From contig NZ_FRDH01000017.1 in the NCBI RefSeq assembly GCF_900143205.1, positions 1 to 51,744 on the forward strand: DNA of 51,744 bases, read 5' to 3'. The DNA comes from Butyrivibrio hungatei DSM 14810 (lineage in GTDB: Bacteria; Bacillota; Clostridia; Lachnospirales; Lachnospiraceae). The notes beneath the pieces were generated by a model. The model saw only the letters and a program-made list of their open reading frames with translations, did not search any database and had not been told where the DNA came from. Both the position numbers and the translations under genes were made by a program. Positions 37,147-46,543 of this stretch are shown here, in pieces. The first letter of the stretch is position 1; every line of letters begins with the position of its first letter.

Positions 37147-38442
37147 ATGAATAAGATATGGATAAAGAATATATCATACACTTTATGTGGAAAAATAATG
37201 GCGATGATTGCGTCTGTTGTTACAGATATAGTAATTGCAAGATTATTGGAAATTCAAAGCTATGCAGAATGGACATTCTTTTTTTCCATACTTACTATGC
37301 TTAATTGGGCTGGTTGGCTTGGGATAAATATTTCGTCAAAGGTAATAGTATCAAAATGCACATCTGATATTGAAGAAGCTAAATGTTTAAAGTCAGCTCG
37401 TTTAGTTAGGTTTTTTTTTAGCGTATGTATTGGAATTGTTTTATACGTTTTCTTACCACGATTGGCACCGCTTGGAGGGTATCCACAGAAGTATCCAGAG
37501 TTGAAATGGCTGTTTTCAGTAGCCTGTATTTTAGTCTTTTTTAATTCTTTTGTTGAGTTCTATAAAGAAATATTTATGGGTGTGAATAAATTCAAATGGT
37601 TGTTTCTGATTACAACTGCAGAATATATGGGCTATTTTTTGTTTTCTACGTTTTTTTTGTTTCTGAATAGAGAAATCAAATCTGTAGTTTATGGGTATGT
37701 TGCTTCTGGAATAGTTGTGTTTTTAATAGGCTATTTTGGTATATATTTAAATTATAGAGATAAAGTAGTTATTGGCAAAAATCTTTTGTTCGAATATGTG
37801 GTTCCTATAATGAGATATTCTATCCCTATTGCATTGTTGGGCATGGGAGTTGTAATTTTAACTGAAATGGATACATTTATGCTAGGGATTTTTAGCACTA
37901 AAGAGAACGTCGCCGTTTATGGAATTGCTAAAAATATATGTCACAAGGCAGCGCATTTAAATAATGCTTTTTCTAGCGGTATTATGACTACTTTTTCGGT
38001 TGTTACCGCTAATAATTTTATGGATCGTAAGAGTAAATATAAGAACGCTGAAAGAATTAACATATTTATTACAACTTTAATCTCTGCGGGCCTATTTCTT
38101 TTTAGTAAAGCTACAATCTCAATTTTATATGGTAAGTCTTATTTAGAGGCAGCACATGTTATTAACATACTGATTCCATATTATTTTTTATTTGGTATTT
38201 CTAATTTTTATTCATTTTTCCTTGATTTTAGAAATAAAGCGGGAAAAAGGTGTGTATGGTATTGCAGTGTTGTGTTTCTGAATATGCTTTTAAATAGAAT
38301 ACTGATTCCCAAATATGGGGCTGAAGGCGCAGCGATAGCAACGAGCATTTCACTACTTCCATATACTGTTTATTCGTATGTGGCATCAGTAAAAGAGTGG
38401 AATGAAATAAATTATCAAATTAAAAATGGAGGATTACAATAA
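37147..38442 (+). CDS. Wzx-like oligosaccharide flippase (MOP superfamily)
   Basis: About 431 residues with twelve or more hydrophobic helices spread over the full length. The order of charged loops and the segment PIALLGMGVVILTEMDTFML in the middle fit the polysaccharide branch of the MOP (MATE-like) superfamily. It moves undecaprenyl-linked repeat units across the membrane. ATG 37147 is taken as start; GTG 37138 would add three residues. It is intact though flanked by decayed genes on both sides. Its presence beside an ABC exporter points to two different export routes in the locus. Confidence 0.85.
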   Translation: MNKIWIKNISYTLCGKIMAMIASVVTDIVIARLLEIQSYAEWTFFFSILTMLNWAGWLGINISSKVIVSKCTSDIEEAKCLKSARLVRFFFSVCIGIVLYVFLPRLAPLGGYPQKYPELKWLFSVACILVFFNSFVEFYKEIFMGVNKFKWLFLITTAEYMGYFLFSTFFLFLNREIKSVVYGYVASGIVVFLIGYFGIYLNYRDKVVIGKNLLFEYVVPIMRYSIPIALLGMGVVILTEMDTFMLGIFSTKENVAVYGIAKNICHKAAHLNNAFSSGIMTTFSVVTANNFMDRKSKYKNAERINIFITTLISAGLFLFSKATISILYGKSYLEAAHVINILIPYYFLFGISNFYSFFLDFRNKAGKRCVWYCSVVFLNMLLNRILIPKYGAEGAAIATSISLLPYTVYSYVASVKEWNEINYQIKNGGLQ

Positions 38443-38448
38443 AATATT

Positions 38449-39360
38449 ATGATGAATTTTTTTATAAGGGTGGCAAGTGTAATTGAGCCTGAATACCGGG
38501 CTAGAAAAATCAAAAGTAAGGTGATTTCTTTCTTTTATATATTGTATTTATGTATAAGACATTTAGATAGAATAATCCGTAGCTTTAATGGGGATTATTT
38601 AGTGATTCCGAGGTTGGAAATAGCAGTTACTTCCAGATGCTCATTGAAGTGTAAGAATTGTTCAAGCCTTATGCAGTATTACAAAAAGCCATTTGATATT
38701 TCGGTAGATACTAATGTAAAAACCATTAGAAGAATTCTTGATGCAGCAGATCAAGTCAATCAGCTTAAGATACTTGGAGGAGAACCATTTTTATACAAGG
38801 ATCTTGACAAGATCTTATCGGAAGTGTCTAAACATGAGAATGTAAAAAAAGTACTGATAATAACAAATGGTACAATTGTTCCACAAGGAGAGGCACTGTT
38901 AAAACAATTATCAAACGAAAAGGTATCGATACGTATTTCATACTATGGAGAGTATTCGAGAAATCGTGACAAAATACTTGAAGTTTGTGAGCAAAATAAG
39001 ATAAAATGCTATGCCAAGTTTGAGAGGGAAATGTGGCAATCACCAGGTGGCATCGATAGGCGAAATAGATCATTAAAAAATATAAAGAAGCAGTACAAAA
39101 AATGTGACGCATCTCTTTGCAACAATTTACTTGATGGAAAGTTGCATCATTGTGCGAGAAGTTCAAACGGTATGAATCTAGGAGTGATTCCGGATGAACC
39201 AGCAGATTATCTTGATGTTTTGAAATATGAATCGCGTGAAAGCCTAAGGAGAGAATTATTGAAATTCCTTTATCATGATAGAGGGTATTTACTAGCTTGC
39301 GACTATTGCGATTTTGCAACACACGATTCACACGAAGTGATTCCAGGGGAACAGATGTAA
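38449..39360 (+). CDS. Radical SAM protein in polysaccharide locus
   Basis: 303 residues. SRCSLKCKNC gives the iron-sulfur CxxxCxxC motif (Cys64, Cys68, Cys71) and LKILGGEPF the SAM-binding GGEP motif. More cysteines occur at KKCDASLC, LHHCARS and ACDYCD near the C-terminus and may hold a second cluster as in SPASM/twitch proteins. The first 50 residues are basic with a hydrophobic stretch (VISFFYILYLCI) that may attach to the membrane. The reaction is not known. Radical SAM enzymes in glycan loci can epimerise, dehydrate or deaminate sugars. The gene starts six bases after the flippase stop. Confidence 0.85.
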   Translation: MMNFFIRVASVIEPEYRARKIKSKVISFFYILYLCIRHLDRIIRSFNGDYLVIPRLEIAVTSRCSLKCKNCSSLMQYYKKPFDISVDTNVKTIRRILDAADQVNQLKILGGEPFLYKDLDKILSEVSKHENVKKVLIITNGTIVPQGEALLKQLSNEKVSIRISYYGEYSRNRDKILEVCEQNKIKCYAKFEREMWQSPGGIDRRNRSLKNIKKQYKKCDASLCNNLLDGKLHHCARSSNGMNLGVIPDEPADYLDVLKYESRESLRRELLKFLYHDRGYLLACDYCDFATHDSHEVIPGEQM

Positions 39361-39501
39361 TATTGCTTCATTCTGAGTATCGTATAAATGAATATATAAG
39401 TATGATAAAGATATTTCTACATTATTTTAAAATGTTTGGGATGAAAGAGAAATAAAAGTTGTGAAAAAAAGAGAAAAAGTAGCGCTGATAGTTAATACCG
39501 A

Positions 39502-40094
39502 TTGTATCAGGGAGAGGACTACATAAGATCTAAAATGGTAGATTCAATATTACTTGATTCTGAAAATGAGTATGTGAATCCTATTTTTGCATTTGACGAA
39601 CTAGAACAGGTTGACGGGCTGCTACAAAAGAGAATGTTATTAGATATAATGACATATCTTCCAGATGAAGTATTAACTAAGACAGATAGAGCAACTATGA
39701 AATATTCGTTAGAGATGCGAACTCCCCTTTTGAATCAACAGGTTATGGAATATTCATTCAGGATACCTATTGAATATAAATATCGAAATGGTGAAAAAAA
39801 ATATATATTAAAGGATATTCTTTCTGATTTTGTTCCTAAAGAAATGATTGATAGACAAAAAAGGGATTTGGTGTTCCTATAAAAAAGTGGCTATTAGGTC
39901 CACTATATGAAAATGTTAGAAGATATGCAGAAAAAGATATTTTAGATAGGCAAGGAATTTTTAATGCTGATGGGATTAGTATGCTTATAACCTTGACAAG
40001 AAAAAGTGATAGTTATAGATATCGAGCTACATTGTGGTGTTTTTTTATTTTTCAGATGTGGTATCAGAAATATGTAGAAGATCTGTGGAACTAG
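39502..40094 (+). pseudogene. Decayed asparagine synthase-like gene, third copy (C-terminal part)
   Basis: RMLLDIMTYLPDEVLTKTDR (from about 39631) and SLEMRTPLLN are the C-terminal third of AsnB. At about 39860 a frame change in an A-run turns the ending RQKRDLVFL into KKGFGVPIKKWLLGPLYENV, which continues to the stop at 40094. The N-terminal glutaminase domain and the ATP motif are missing. Positions 39361-39501 hold no recognisable gene. It differs from both other copies, so three separate AsnB-like genes once existed here. Confidence 0.85.
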
Positions 40095-40112
40095 TAGGAA
40101 GGAAATAGAGGT

Positions 40113-41351
40113 ATGAATAAGAAAATGGCTGTAGCAGGGACAGGGTATGTAGGATTATCAATTGCTACATTGCTATCGCAGAACAATAGTGTTACTGCGG
40201 TAGATATTGTGCCAGAAAAGGTTGATTTGATTAATAAAAGATTATCACCGATTCAGGATGACTATATTATTAAATATTTGAAAGAAAGAGATTTAAATTT
40301 AAATGCTACTTGTGATGGTGATGAAGCATATAAGGACGCAGAATTTGTAGTAGTTGCAGCACCCACAAATTATGATAGTAAACGTAATTACTTTGATACA
40401 TCTGCAGTAGAAAGCGTTATCGAGCAGGTTATAAGAGTTAATCCTAATGCTACTATTGTTATTAAAAGCACTATTCCTGTAGGTTTTACAGAGTCTGTAC
40501 GCAAGAAATATGGAATAAATAATATTCTTTTTAGTCCTGAGTTTCTAAGAGAATCTAAAGCTTTATATGATAACTTATATCCTTCCAGAATAATAATAGG
40601 AATGGATAAAAGTGACGCGGACAACGTAAAAGCAGCTAGTGAATTTGCAGGATTACTTGCTGAAGGTGCTATTAAAGATAATATTGATACTTTATACATG
40701 GGATACACTGAGGCAGAAGCAGTTAAGTTGTTTGCAAATACTTACTTGGCGCTTCGCGTTTCATATTTTAACGAACTTGATACATATGCCGAGATGAAAG
40801 GACTCAATACTCAAGACATAATTAATGGCGTTTGTCTTGATCCCAGAATTGGAACACATTACAATAACCCATCCTTTGGCTATGGGGGATATTGCTTACC
40901 TAAAGACACTAAGCAACTACTTGCTAACTATAATGATGTTCCACAGGAAATGATGTCAGCTATTGTACAGTCCAATAGAACAAGAAAGGATTTCATAGCA
41001 GACAGAGTGCTAGAAATTGCTGGAGCATATGAAGCAAATTCTTCTTGGAGCGCAGATAAAGAAAAGGAAGTAGTAGTTGGAGTCTATAGACTTACAATGA
41101 AGAGCAACTCCGATAACTTTAGACAGAGTTCTATACAAGGAGTAATGAAGCGAATTAAAGCTAAAGGCGCTACGGTTATAATTTATGAGCCTACTCTTGA
41201 AGATGGAAATACATTTTTTGGAAGTAAAGTAGTAAATAACCTTGAAGAGTTTAAAGAGAAAAGCCAGTGCATCATAGCGAATAGGTATGACGCGTGCTTA
41301 GATGATGTGAAAGACAAGGTATATACTAGGGATATTTTTAAACGAGATTAA
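40113..41351 (+). CDS. ugd: UDP-glucose 6-dehydrogenase
   Basis: 412 residues, full length for the short form. The N-terminus [20 protein letters not shown] is the NAD-binding Rossmann motif. [20 protein letters not shown] and [12 protein letters not shown], with catalytic Cys261, are the family signatures. It oxidises UDP-glucose to UDP-glucuronate with two NAD, giving uronic acid units for the polymer. A GGAAATAGAGG site precedes ATG 40113. Two UDP-sugar acids (ManNAcA, GlcA) are made by this superfamily; the overall sequence and length fit Ugd better than WecC. Confidence 0.92.
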   Translation: MNKKMAVAGTGYVGLSIATLLSQNNSVTAVDIVPEKVDLINKRLSPIQDDYIIKYLKERDLNLNATCDGDEAYKDAEFVVVAAPTNYDSKRNYFDTSAVESVIEQVIRVNPNATIVIKSTIPVGFTESVRKKYGINNILFSPEFLRESKALYDNLYPSRIIIGMDKSDADNVKAASEFAGLLAEGAIKDNIDTLYMGYTEAEAVKLFANTYLALRVSYFNELDTYAEMKGLNTQDIINGVCLDPRIGTHYNNPSFGYGGYCLPKDTKQLLANYNDVPQEMMSAIVQSNRTRKDFIADRVLEIAGAYEANSSWSADKEKEVVVGVYRLTMKSNSDNFRQSSIQGVMKRIKAKGATVIIYEPTLEDGNTFFGSKVVNNLEEFKEKSQCIIANRYDACLDDVKDKVYTRDIFKRD

Positions 41352-41397
41352 GAATAATGGTATTAGCTTGTATAAGAATGAAGATAGGAAATAATAG

Positions 41398-42393
41398 ATG
41401 ACCATAGATGTAATAGTTCCGATTTACAATGTTGAAAAATATATTGATAAATGCATAAGGTCAATATTAGAGCAAGAATATAGTGAACTACATGTCATAT
41501 TGATAGATGATGGATCAACGGATGCATCCGGTAAGATATGTGATGAATATGCAAAGAAAGATAAAAGAATAGAAGTGGTTCACAAAAAAAATGGTGGATT
41601 ATCAGATGCAAGAAATACCGGATTAAAGCTGTCAAGAAACGAATTGATTGCTTTTATTGATGGCGATGACTTTATTCATCCGAGTTACTTAAAAAAAATG
41701 ATGTCAGTTATGGAGAACTATAATGCTGATGTAGTTGTAACAGGAGTAGAAAAAATAAGTGAAGAACATATAGTGGCTTTTGATAAAGAAACATGCAGTA
41801 GAGCAGATGTAGTAGTTATCGAAAAAAAAGATATATTGAAGCAACTAGTTGAAAGAGATGAATTGACTGTCATTCAGTGCAACAAATTATTTAAAAAAGA
41901 AATCCTAAATGGAATTGAATTTCCTGTGGGAAGAAAGCACGAAGATACATTTGTTATTCATGAGCAACTATATAAATGTAATAGAATAGCATATATAGAG
42001 GAAAGTCTTTATTACTACGTGCAAAGAAGCGGTAGTATTATGCATTCAGAAGGAATTGAAAGCATATTAGATGCTATTGACGCGTTAGTAGCGAGAATAG
42101 AGTTTCTAAAAGAGCATTCATGCAATTCTGACCTGCAATGGGCTTCTAATATGCTTTTTAAGTACATTATGTGGAAATATGAAGAAGCTGTTGAATGTAA
42201 GGATACAGATAAAAAAACAGTACTTTCAAAAAAGTATACTGAGTACTATAAGCATTATTACAAATTAACATTTGGTCTATCTAATGATTATGTAGTTTTT
42301 GCTATAATTCCAAGTTTTTTTGGGTGTTGGATAGAAGTAGAAAAAACTCTAAAAAGGATATATGCGAAGCTTTTAAGTATAATGAAGAAATAG
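41398..42393 (+). CDS. GT2 family glycosyltransferase
   Basis: 331 residues. IDVIVPIYNVEKYIDKCIRS, ILIDDGSTDASGKICDEYAK, NGGLSDARNTGL and FIDGDDFIHPSYL are standard family 2 motifs, including the DxD of GDD. GRKHEDTFVIHEQLY carries the ED acid motif typical of capsule GT2 enzymes such as EpsJ. It follows ugd and may transfer GlcA or a neighbouring sugar; this is not shown by the sequence. AGGAAAT lies upstream of ATG 41398. Confidence 0.94.
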   Translation: MTIDVIVPIYNVEKYIDKCIRSILEQEYSELHVILIDDGSTDASGKICDEYAKKDKRIEVVHKKNGGLSDARNTGLKLSRNELIAFIDGDDFIHPSYLKKMMSVMENYNADVVVTGVEKISEEHIVAFDKETCSRADVVVIEKKDILKQLVERDELTVIQCNKLFKKEILNGIEFPVGRKHEDTFVIHEQLYKCNRIAYIEESLYYYVQRSGSIMHSEGIESILDAIDALVARIEFLKEHSCNSDLQWASNMLFKYIMWKYEEAVECKDTDKKTVLSKKYTEYYKHYYKLTFGLSNDYVVFAIIPSFFGCWIEVEKTLKRIYAKLLSIMKK

Positions 42394-42414
42394 TTTGGAA
42401 AAAAGGTAAGAAAA

Positions 42415-43707
42415 TTGCAGAAAAAGATAAGAATCGCTATAAATGTTTTTTGGTTTTTAATAATTGCATATTTGTCATTTAAAATGCCTTTGTTTGTTGA
42501 TGATTACTTTCAAAGTAAGTCATTTGCTACTGGGGAAGATATAAGCAGCCTTAATATGATTTTTGACTCACTGAAAGTTTCTTATCAGATATTTAACGGC
42601 AGAGTTATTACGATGTTTTTTATTCAGTTGATGTTGAATGTGCCGAGGATAGTATTTTCTATTTGCAATGCTATAGTGTACATTATGTTGGCGAATTTAA
42701 TTGTTAAATATATTTGTTGCGGTGTAGATATAGATAAAAATAGAAGCACCATAATTTTGGCTCTAGTATATGTTTGTATGTGGTTTATGATGCCAGACTT
42801 TGCTGAAGTTGTAGTGTGGCCCTCAGGATGTATTACATATATGTGGATGAATCTTATAATATTATCTTTTGGATACTTGTATTATAAGGCTTTCGCATCT
42901 ATGAGGTGTTTCGATGGTAGCACATCACGAAAAGTTCCTGCTGGCAAGACAATTATTGCAGCTATTGGATATACAGTATTAGGTATATGTGCAGGCTGGT
43001 CTGCAGAAGCTAGTGCAGGTGCGACTATTGGTGGAATTAGCTTATTCTTTATTTGGTGCTTGTTAACAAAACATAATATTAGATTAGAAAAAATAGTTGG
43101 GTTTGTTGCTTGTTTGGCTGGATATTGCATGCTGATTTTTTCGCCTGCAAATAGGGTTAGAATTACTGATGCCGAAGGCGGAATGGCTACCAAGGGTTTG
43201 ATAGGGACGTATGCATATAGAGTAGCAAGAGAGAGTTATTATCTATGCATTTTTTTGCTTGTACCAATTGCTATATCTATAGCACTCTACATATTTACTA
43301 GAAATAGAACTTCCACTGAAAAAGAAAGTGTATTTAAGAAAGTTATAAAAGAAGTTTCAAAGGGACAAGAAGTATTCTTTTGGCTTATTGCCTTTGCAAG
43401 TGTTTATGTAATGACTTTTTCTGCAGGATTTGCTAATAGAATTTTCCAGTTTCCGCTATTTATGTTGATAATAGCGATGGGGAAGTCGTTTATGAAAATA
43501 TGCGATGATTTAAGCGTTGAATATAAAGAAAGGCTGGCTAAAGCAACTATTACTTTTAGTATAATAATGATGCTTTTAGCATCAACAGAAGTTATTGCTG
43601 GATCCTTCTATGCTAAAGCTCATGATTCATTTTTTGATAGACAGATGATTTATTATCATATATATGATACAAAAGGCGTTATTTCAGATTCTTATGAGCA
43701 AGACTAA
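42415..43707 (+). CDS. DUF6056-like polytopic membrane protein
   Basis: 430 residues with about ten membrane helices, starting with TTG 42415 (AAAAGG upstream; no good ATG precedes the first helix). The first outer loop has FVDDYFQSK and, later, FNGRVITMFF. This D-D-Y followed by N-G-R pattern marks the DUF6056 family, thought to be GT-C-like membrane glycosyltransferases. FAEVVVWPSGCITYMWMNL is also family-typical. The protein at 46544 resembles it in layout. Function is inferred only from fold and position. It is followed by a strong terminator. Confidence 0.72.
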   Translation: MQKKIRIAINVFWFLIIAYLSFKMPLFVDDYFQSKSFATGEDISSLNMIFDSLKVSYQIFNGRVITMFFIQLMLNVPRIVFSICNAIVYIMLANLIVKYICCGVDIDKNRSTIILALVYVCMWFMMPDFAEVVVWPSGCITYMWMNLIILSFGYLYYKAFASMRCFDGSTSRKVPAGKTIIAAIGYTVLGICAGWSAEASAGATIGGISLFFIWCLLTKHNIRLEKIVGFVACLAGYCMLIFSPANRVRITDAEGGMATKGLIGTYAYRVARESYYLCIFLLVPIAISIALYIFTRNRTSTEKESVFKKVIKEVSKGQEVFFWLIAFASVYVMTFSAGFANRIFQFPLFMLIIAMGKSFMKICDDLSVEYKERLAKATITFSIIMMLLASTEVIAGSFYAKAHDSFFDRQMIYYHIYDTKGVISDSYEQD

Positions 43708-43720
43708 TGATTGTTTATGG

Positions 43721-43754
43721 TATACTATACTTTTGAGAGTATAGTATATTTTTT
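43721..43754 (+). terminator. Rho-independent terminator
   Basis: TATACTATAC (43721-43730) and GTATAGTATA (43739-43748) form a perfect 10-bp stem, followed by six T. It ends the transcript that includes ugd and the DUF6056-like gene, just before the IS110 element. Confidence 0.85.
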
Positions 43755-43806
43755 GGAGACCAGCTATGAAAAGTCAACCCTAGATTAGGCAGAAATTTCG
43801 TTTTCT

Positions 43807-43873
43807 ATATCGATTGAAAAAGGGTAACTTTAATAAAGCTCCCTAAAGGTGCCTTTTCAAAATCTATCGATAT
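43807..43873. other. Long imperfect hairpin at the 3' flank of the IS110 transposase
   Basis: ATATCGAT (43807-43814) pairs with ATCGATAT (43866-43873). Next inside, TGAAAAAGG (43815-43823) pairs with CCTTTTCA (43852-43859) with one bulged A. The remaining loop contains CTTTAATAAAG, which can itself fold. It lies 14 bases beyond the original transposase stop. It may be a terminator-like or subterminal structure of the element. Confidence 0.5.
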
Positions 43874-43887
43874 TGGTTATCAAATCT

Positions 43888-45053
43888 CTATTCGAGATTA
43901 AATGCTACTTCGTTAGTGAGCATCTTCCAGATGATCCTGACATGCTTGCCGGCGCTAAGCCCTAAAGCATTGTAGTGAGTCCGACCTTCAGTTTTCTTGG
44001 TATTGTAAAAAGCCTCGAAAGTGGCGTTGTTTCTAACAACGTTTCAAGCTGCATTAACAAGAGCGTACCTAAGGGTATGTGAGCCACGTTTGGATATGCG
44101 AGTTTTCTTGGCCTGGTAATTACCGGACTGATATACAGAAGGATCCAGTCCCGAAAAGGCAAGCAGCTTGTTTGGATTAGAGAAACGGTGAATATTTCCT
44201 ATTTCACCAAGTATCATTCCGCCGTTGATATATCCGATACCCGGAATGGTCATGATGACAGAATCATTGAATTTCATGATGTCAGCCATCTCTGATTCAA
44301 TCTTTACTAATTGGCTATCCGGTAACTCGATTTGTTGAATGGTCTGGGTTATCTGAATAGATATAGAGCTGTTGTTTGCACCGACAGACTTCTGTGCGAG
44401 AACTCTTAATTCTTTGGCCTGTTCTTTGGTAAAGTGTCCGTGTGAGTTCACTTTTAGCAGGTTTGCAAGATGAGTCATATGCATGGAAGCAACTTCTTTC
44501 GGTGATGGCGCTTCTTTAAGGAGAGCATAGATGGCTTTCTGGTGCAGGCCGGATTTAAAGAAATACTGTATTTCCGGAAACACTTGATCAACATATGTGG
44601 TCAGCTGAATCTTAAGGCGTGTTCGCTGTTTTATCGTCTTATGGCGGAACCTGCCAAGGGCTTTTAAGTCCATAAGATCAAGATCATAAAAACTGACGAA
44701 CCTGAGTGAATCCTGCATCATAAGAGTTTTGGCAATTACAACTGTGTCGACCTTATCTGTCTTAGTCTTGCGAATGCTATTCTTTCGCATCTGAGATGTC
44801 TTGATGGGGGTCAACACACACACTTGGTAAGACTCAGTAACAAGGTATCTAACAAGGTTGTCACCGTAGTGTACCGTCGATTCAAGACCAATGATGATGC
44901 TGTCTTTCTCGAAGGAATCGAGCTTAGAGATCAGCAGTTGGAAGCTATCAAAGTCATTTGTAAATTTGAACGGCTCAATGAGTACTTCGCCCTCCACAGA
45001 AATGGCAGCGGCGAAATGGTTGAGTTTGGCAATGTCAATGCTACGTAAATCAT
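43888..45053 (-). pseudogene. IS110-family transposase, broken by a frameshift and a nonsense mutation
   Basis: The gene should start at ATG 45053 (minus strand), after AAAGGGAGG: MIYV then [12 protein letters not shown]. One base appears lost at codon 5, because the ATG frame reads GTA-GCA while the rest is in the neighbouring frame. The body holds the DEDD nuclease parts ([33 protein letters not shown]) and the C-terminal [29 protein letters not shown] with the Ser motif, and [16 protein letters not shown] at about 44044, where relatives have Trp (VNAAW), cuts off NVVRNNATFEAFYN and the rest, which read on to 43888. An open frame without these repairs covers 44044-45198, but its N-terminus ([10 protein letters not shown]) is not that of a transposase. 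The copy is very likely inactive. Confidence 0.85.
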
Positions 45054-45245
45054 GAGGTTGTACCTCCCTTTCATAAAGTCTGATACCATGATGTCCACCA
45101 TCGATTATCATCGTAGACTTGATTGAAATAAGTACTTTGTGTAAAGCCCCGGTACATCCAGCATATAAACAATTCAGATAAAGGTAGCGGCAATACACTC
45201 CAGTTGAGTAGTCAAGCTACAGGAAAAAATCAAAAGTCCATAGTA
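45054..45245 (-). ncRNA. Possible bridge-RNA region of the IS110 element
   Basis: About 190 non-coding bases lie upstream of the transposase start on the minus strand. IS110-group elements encode a bridge RNA in this place. AAGTCT (45076-45081) pairs with AGACTT (45115-45120), and TGATA (45081-45085) with TATCA (45106-45110), enclosing an internal loop, which is a plausible hairpin of such an RNA. No donor or target loop could be proven without element ends. Confidence 0.3.
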
Positions 45246-45328
45246 TCTGAATTGTATTGAACCACAGATATAGAAAAATGAAAGGAAAGTATGATATTTA
45301 GCTTCTAAAAAATCATACAAGGATAGTA

Positions 45329-46528
45329 ATGAAAATAGTTATACAAAATAAAAAAGCAATAATATTATCACTAATTGTAACGGGAGTTTATTTGTTTAAT
45401 TTTTTTCATCAGGTAAGATATGGTTCAGGAGAAACGGATTCATATTATCACCTGAGTTATGTCAGGTCTTTTTTCTATGATGGATATCTACCAAAGTCCC
45501 AGCAGTCATATCCATTGTTTTTTTATGTGATTGCTCTTTTTGTAGTTATATTTAGAAATTATACGGTAGCTGCACTGTTATTTATTATGATATGGGCTTT
45601 TGCAACCAACATTTTACAGATTAAGTTGATTGATAAGCTATTAGATGAAAAAAACAGTAATTATTCCGTACTTTTAGGCTCTGGTCTTAGTTTTATTTGG
45701 CCGATTTCATTTCATGCATTTGATTTTCTTAAGGGGGAGACTACATACTGGAGCAGTATGTTGCATGTATATCTTACATCGGGTTCTACTGCGCCATACC
45801 ATAATCTTACCTATTTGTGTGCAAAGCCATTTGCAATACTTACAATATATGCGTTTCTTACTCTTTTACAATCAGACAAAAAAGCAGAACAAGTAAAGAT
45901 GGCAATTATATTAGCGGTATCTATGCTTTTATCGGTTTTGGCTAAACCTTGTTTCTATCAGTGCTTTGCGCCTGCTGGAGCACTTTTTGTTATAGTTTAC
46001 TTTTTATTAGGACACTTTGATGAATTAAAAAAATGCATCACGATAGCAATTTCGTTTGTACCAGCTACGATATGGGTTCTTTATTCAATGACGATGAAGG
46101 TTCAGCCTATTGCTTTTTCTCCATTTGAGGGAATGATGTTTTACAATGCAGATGGAACAAATGGCTTAATTATATTGTCTCGTGCTATATTCTACGTGCT
46201 TTTTGTAGTTGTTTGTATGTTTGTGTATAGGCAAAATAATAATAATATGATACTTGGGGGACTTATTTACTTGTTTGGCGTCGCTGAGTGGATTTTATTT
46301 ATTTTTCCGTTGGAGAAAGGCGCTCTGGACATGATGTGGGGCTACAATATGTCAATGTATTTGCTTTTCTTATTTGCAATAGTTACTGCAAAAAGAATCT
46401 ACAATGTAAAACATAATAAGGTTGTGTTTTATTTTGGCAATCTGATCTTTGCCTTTCATACTACATTGGGATTACTGATGTTCATAAATACGTGGATTAA
46501 GGCATATTACCAGTATTTTTTTGAGTGA
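45329..46528 (+). CDS. Polytopic membrane protein, possible GT-C-like glycosyltransferase
   Basis: 399 residues and around ten membrane helices. After the first helix it reads QVRYGSGETDSYYHLSYVRS, with acidic residues (Glu, Asp) placed as in the first outer loop of GT-C enzymes. Further loops hold HAFDFLKGETTYWSSMLHVY. I do not recognise a named family. Context (between two DUF6056-like genes in a polysaccharide locus) suggests a sugar transferase or polymerase. AAGGA lies before ATG 45329. The upstream 45246-45328 is a leader with nothing else recognisable. Confidence 0.6.
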   Translation: MKIVIQNKKAIILSLIVTGVYLFNFFHQVRYGSGETDSYYHLSYVRSFFYDGYLPKSQQSYPLFFYVIALFVVIFRNYTVAALLFIMIWAFATNILQIKLIDKLLDEKNSNYSVLLGSGLSFIWPISFHAFDFLKGETTYWSSMLHVYLTSGSTAPYHNLTYLCAKPFAILTIYAFLTLLQSDKKAEQVKMAIILAVSMLLSVLAKPCFYQCFAPAGALFVIVYFLLGHFDELKKCITIAISFVPATIWVLYSMTMKVQPIAFSPFEGMMFYNADGTNGLIILSRAIFYVLFVVVCMFVYRQNNNNMILGGLIYLFGVAEWILFIFPLEKGALDMMWGYNMSMYLLFLFAIVTAKRIYNVKHNKVVFYFGNLIFAFHTTLGLLMFINTWIKAYYQYFFE

Positions 46529-46543
46529 TTATGATATAAAGAA

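Larger units (their letters stand above)
43760..45245 (-). mobile_element. Decayed IS110-family insertion sequence (boundaries approximate)
   Basis: The element holds one transposase gene on the minus strand, with non-coding flanks of about 130 bases downstream and 190 bases upstream of it. IS110 elements have no reliable terminal inverted repeats, so the ends are set only by the terminator at 43754 on one side and the next gene's leader on the other. Opposite direction of transcription to the whole polysaccharide locus supports a later insertion. Confidence 0.75.

Noticed and set aside
38828..39331. 167-codon open frame on the minus strand inside the radical SAM gene
   Set aside because: The plus strand holds all radical SAM motifs; the opposite frame has chance composition and no start signal.
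44824..45048. 74-codon plus-strand frame inside the IS110 transposase
   Set aside because: It is antisense to conserved transposase motifs and has no independent support.
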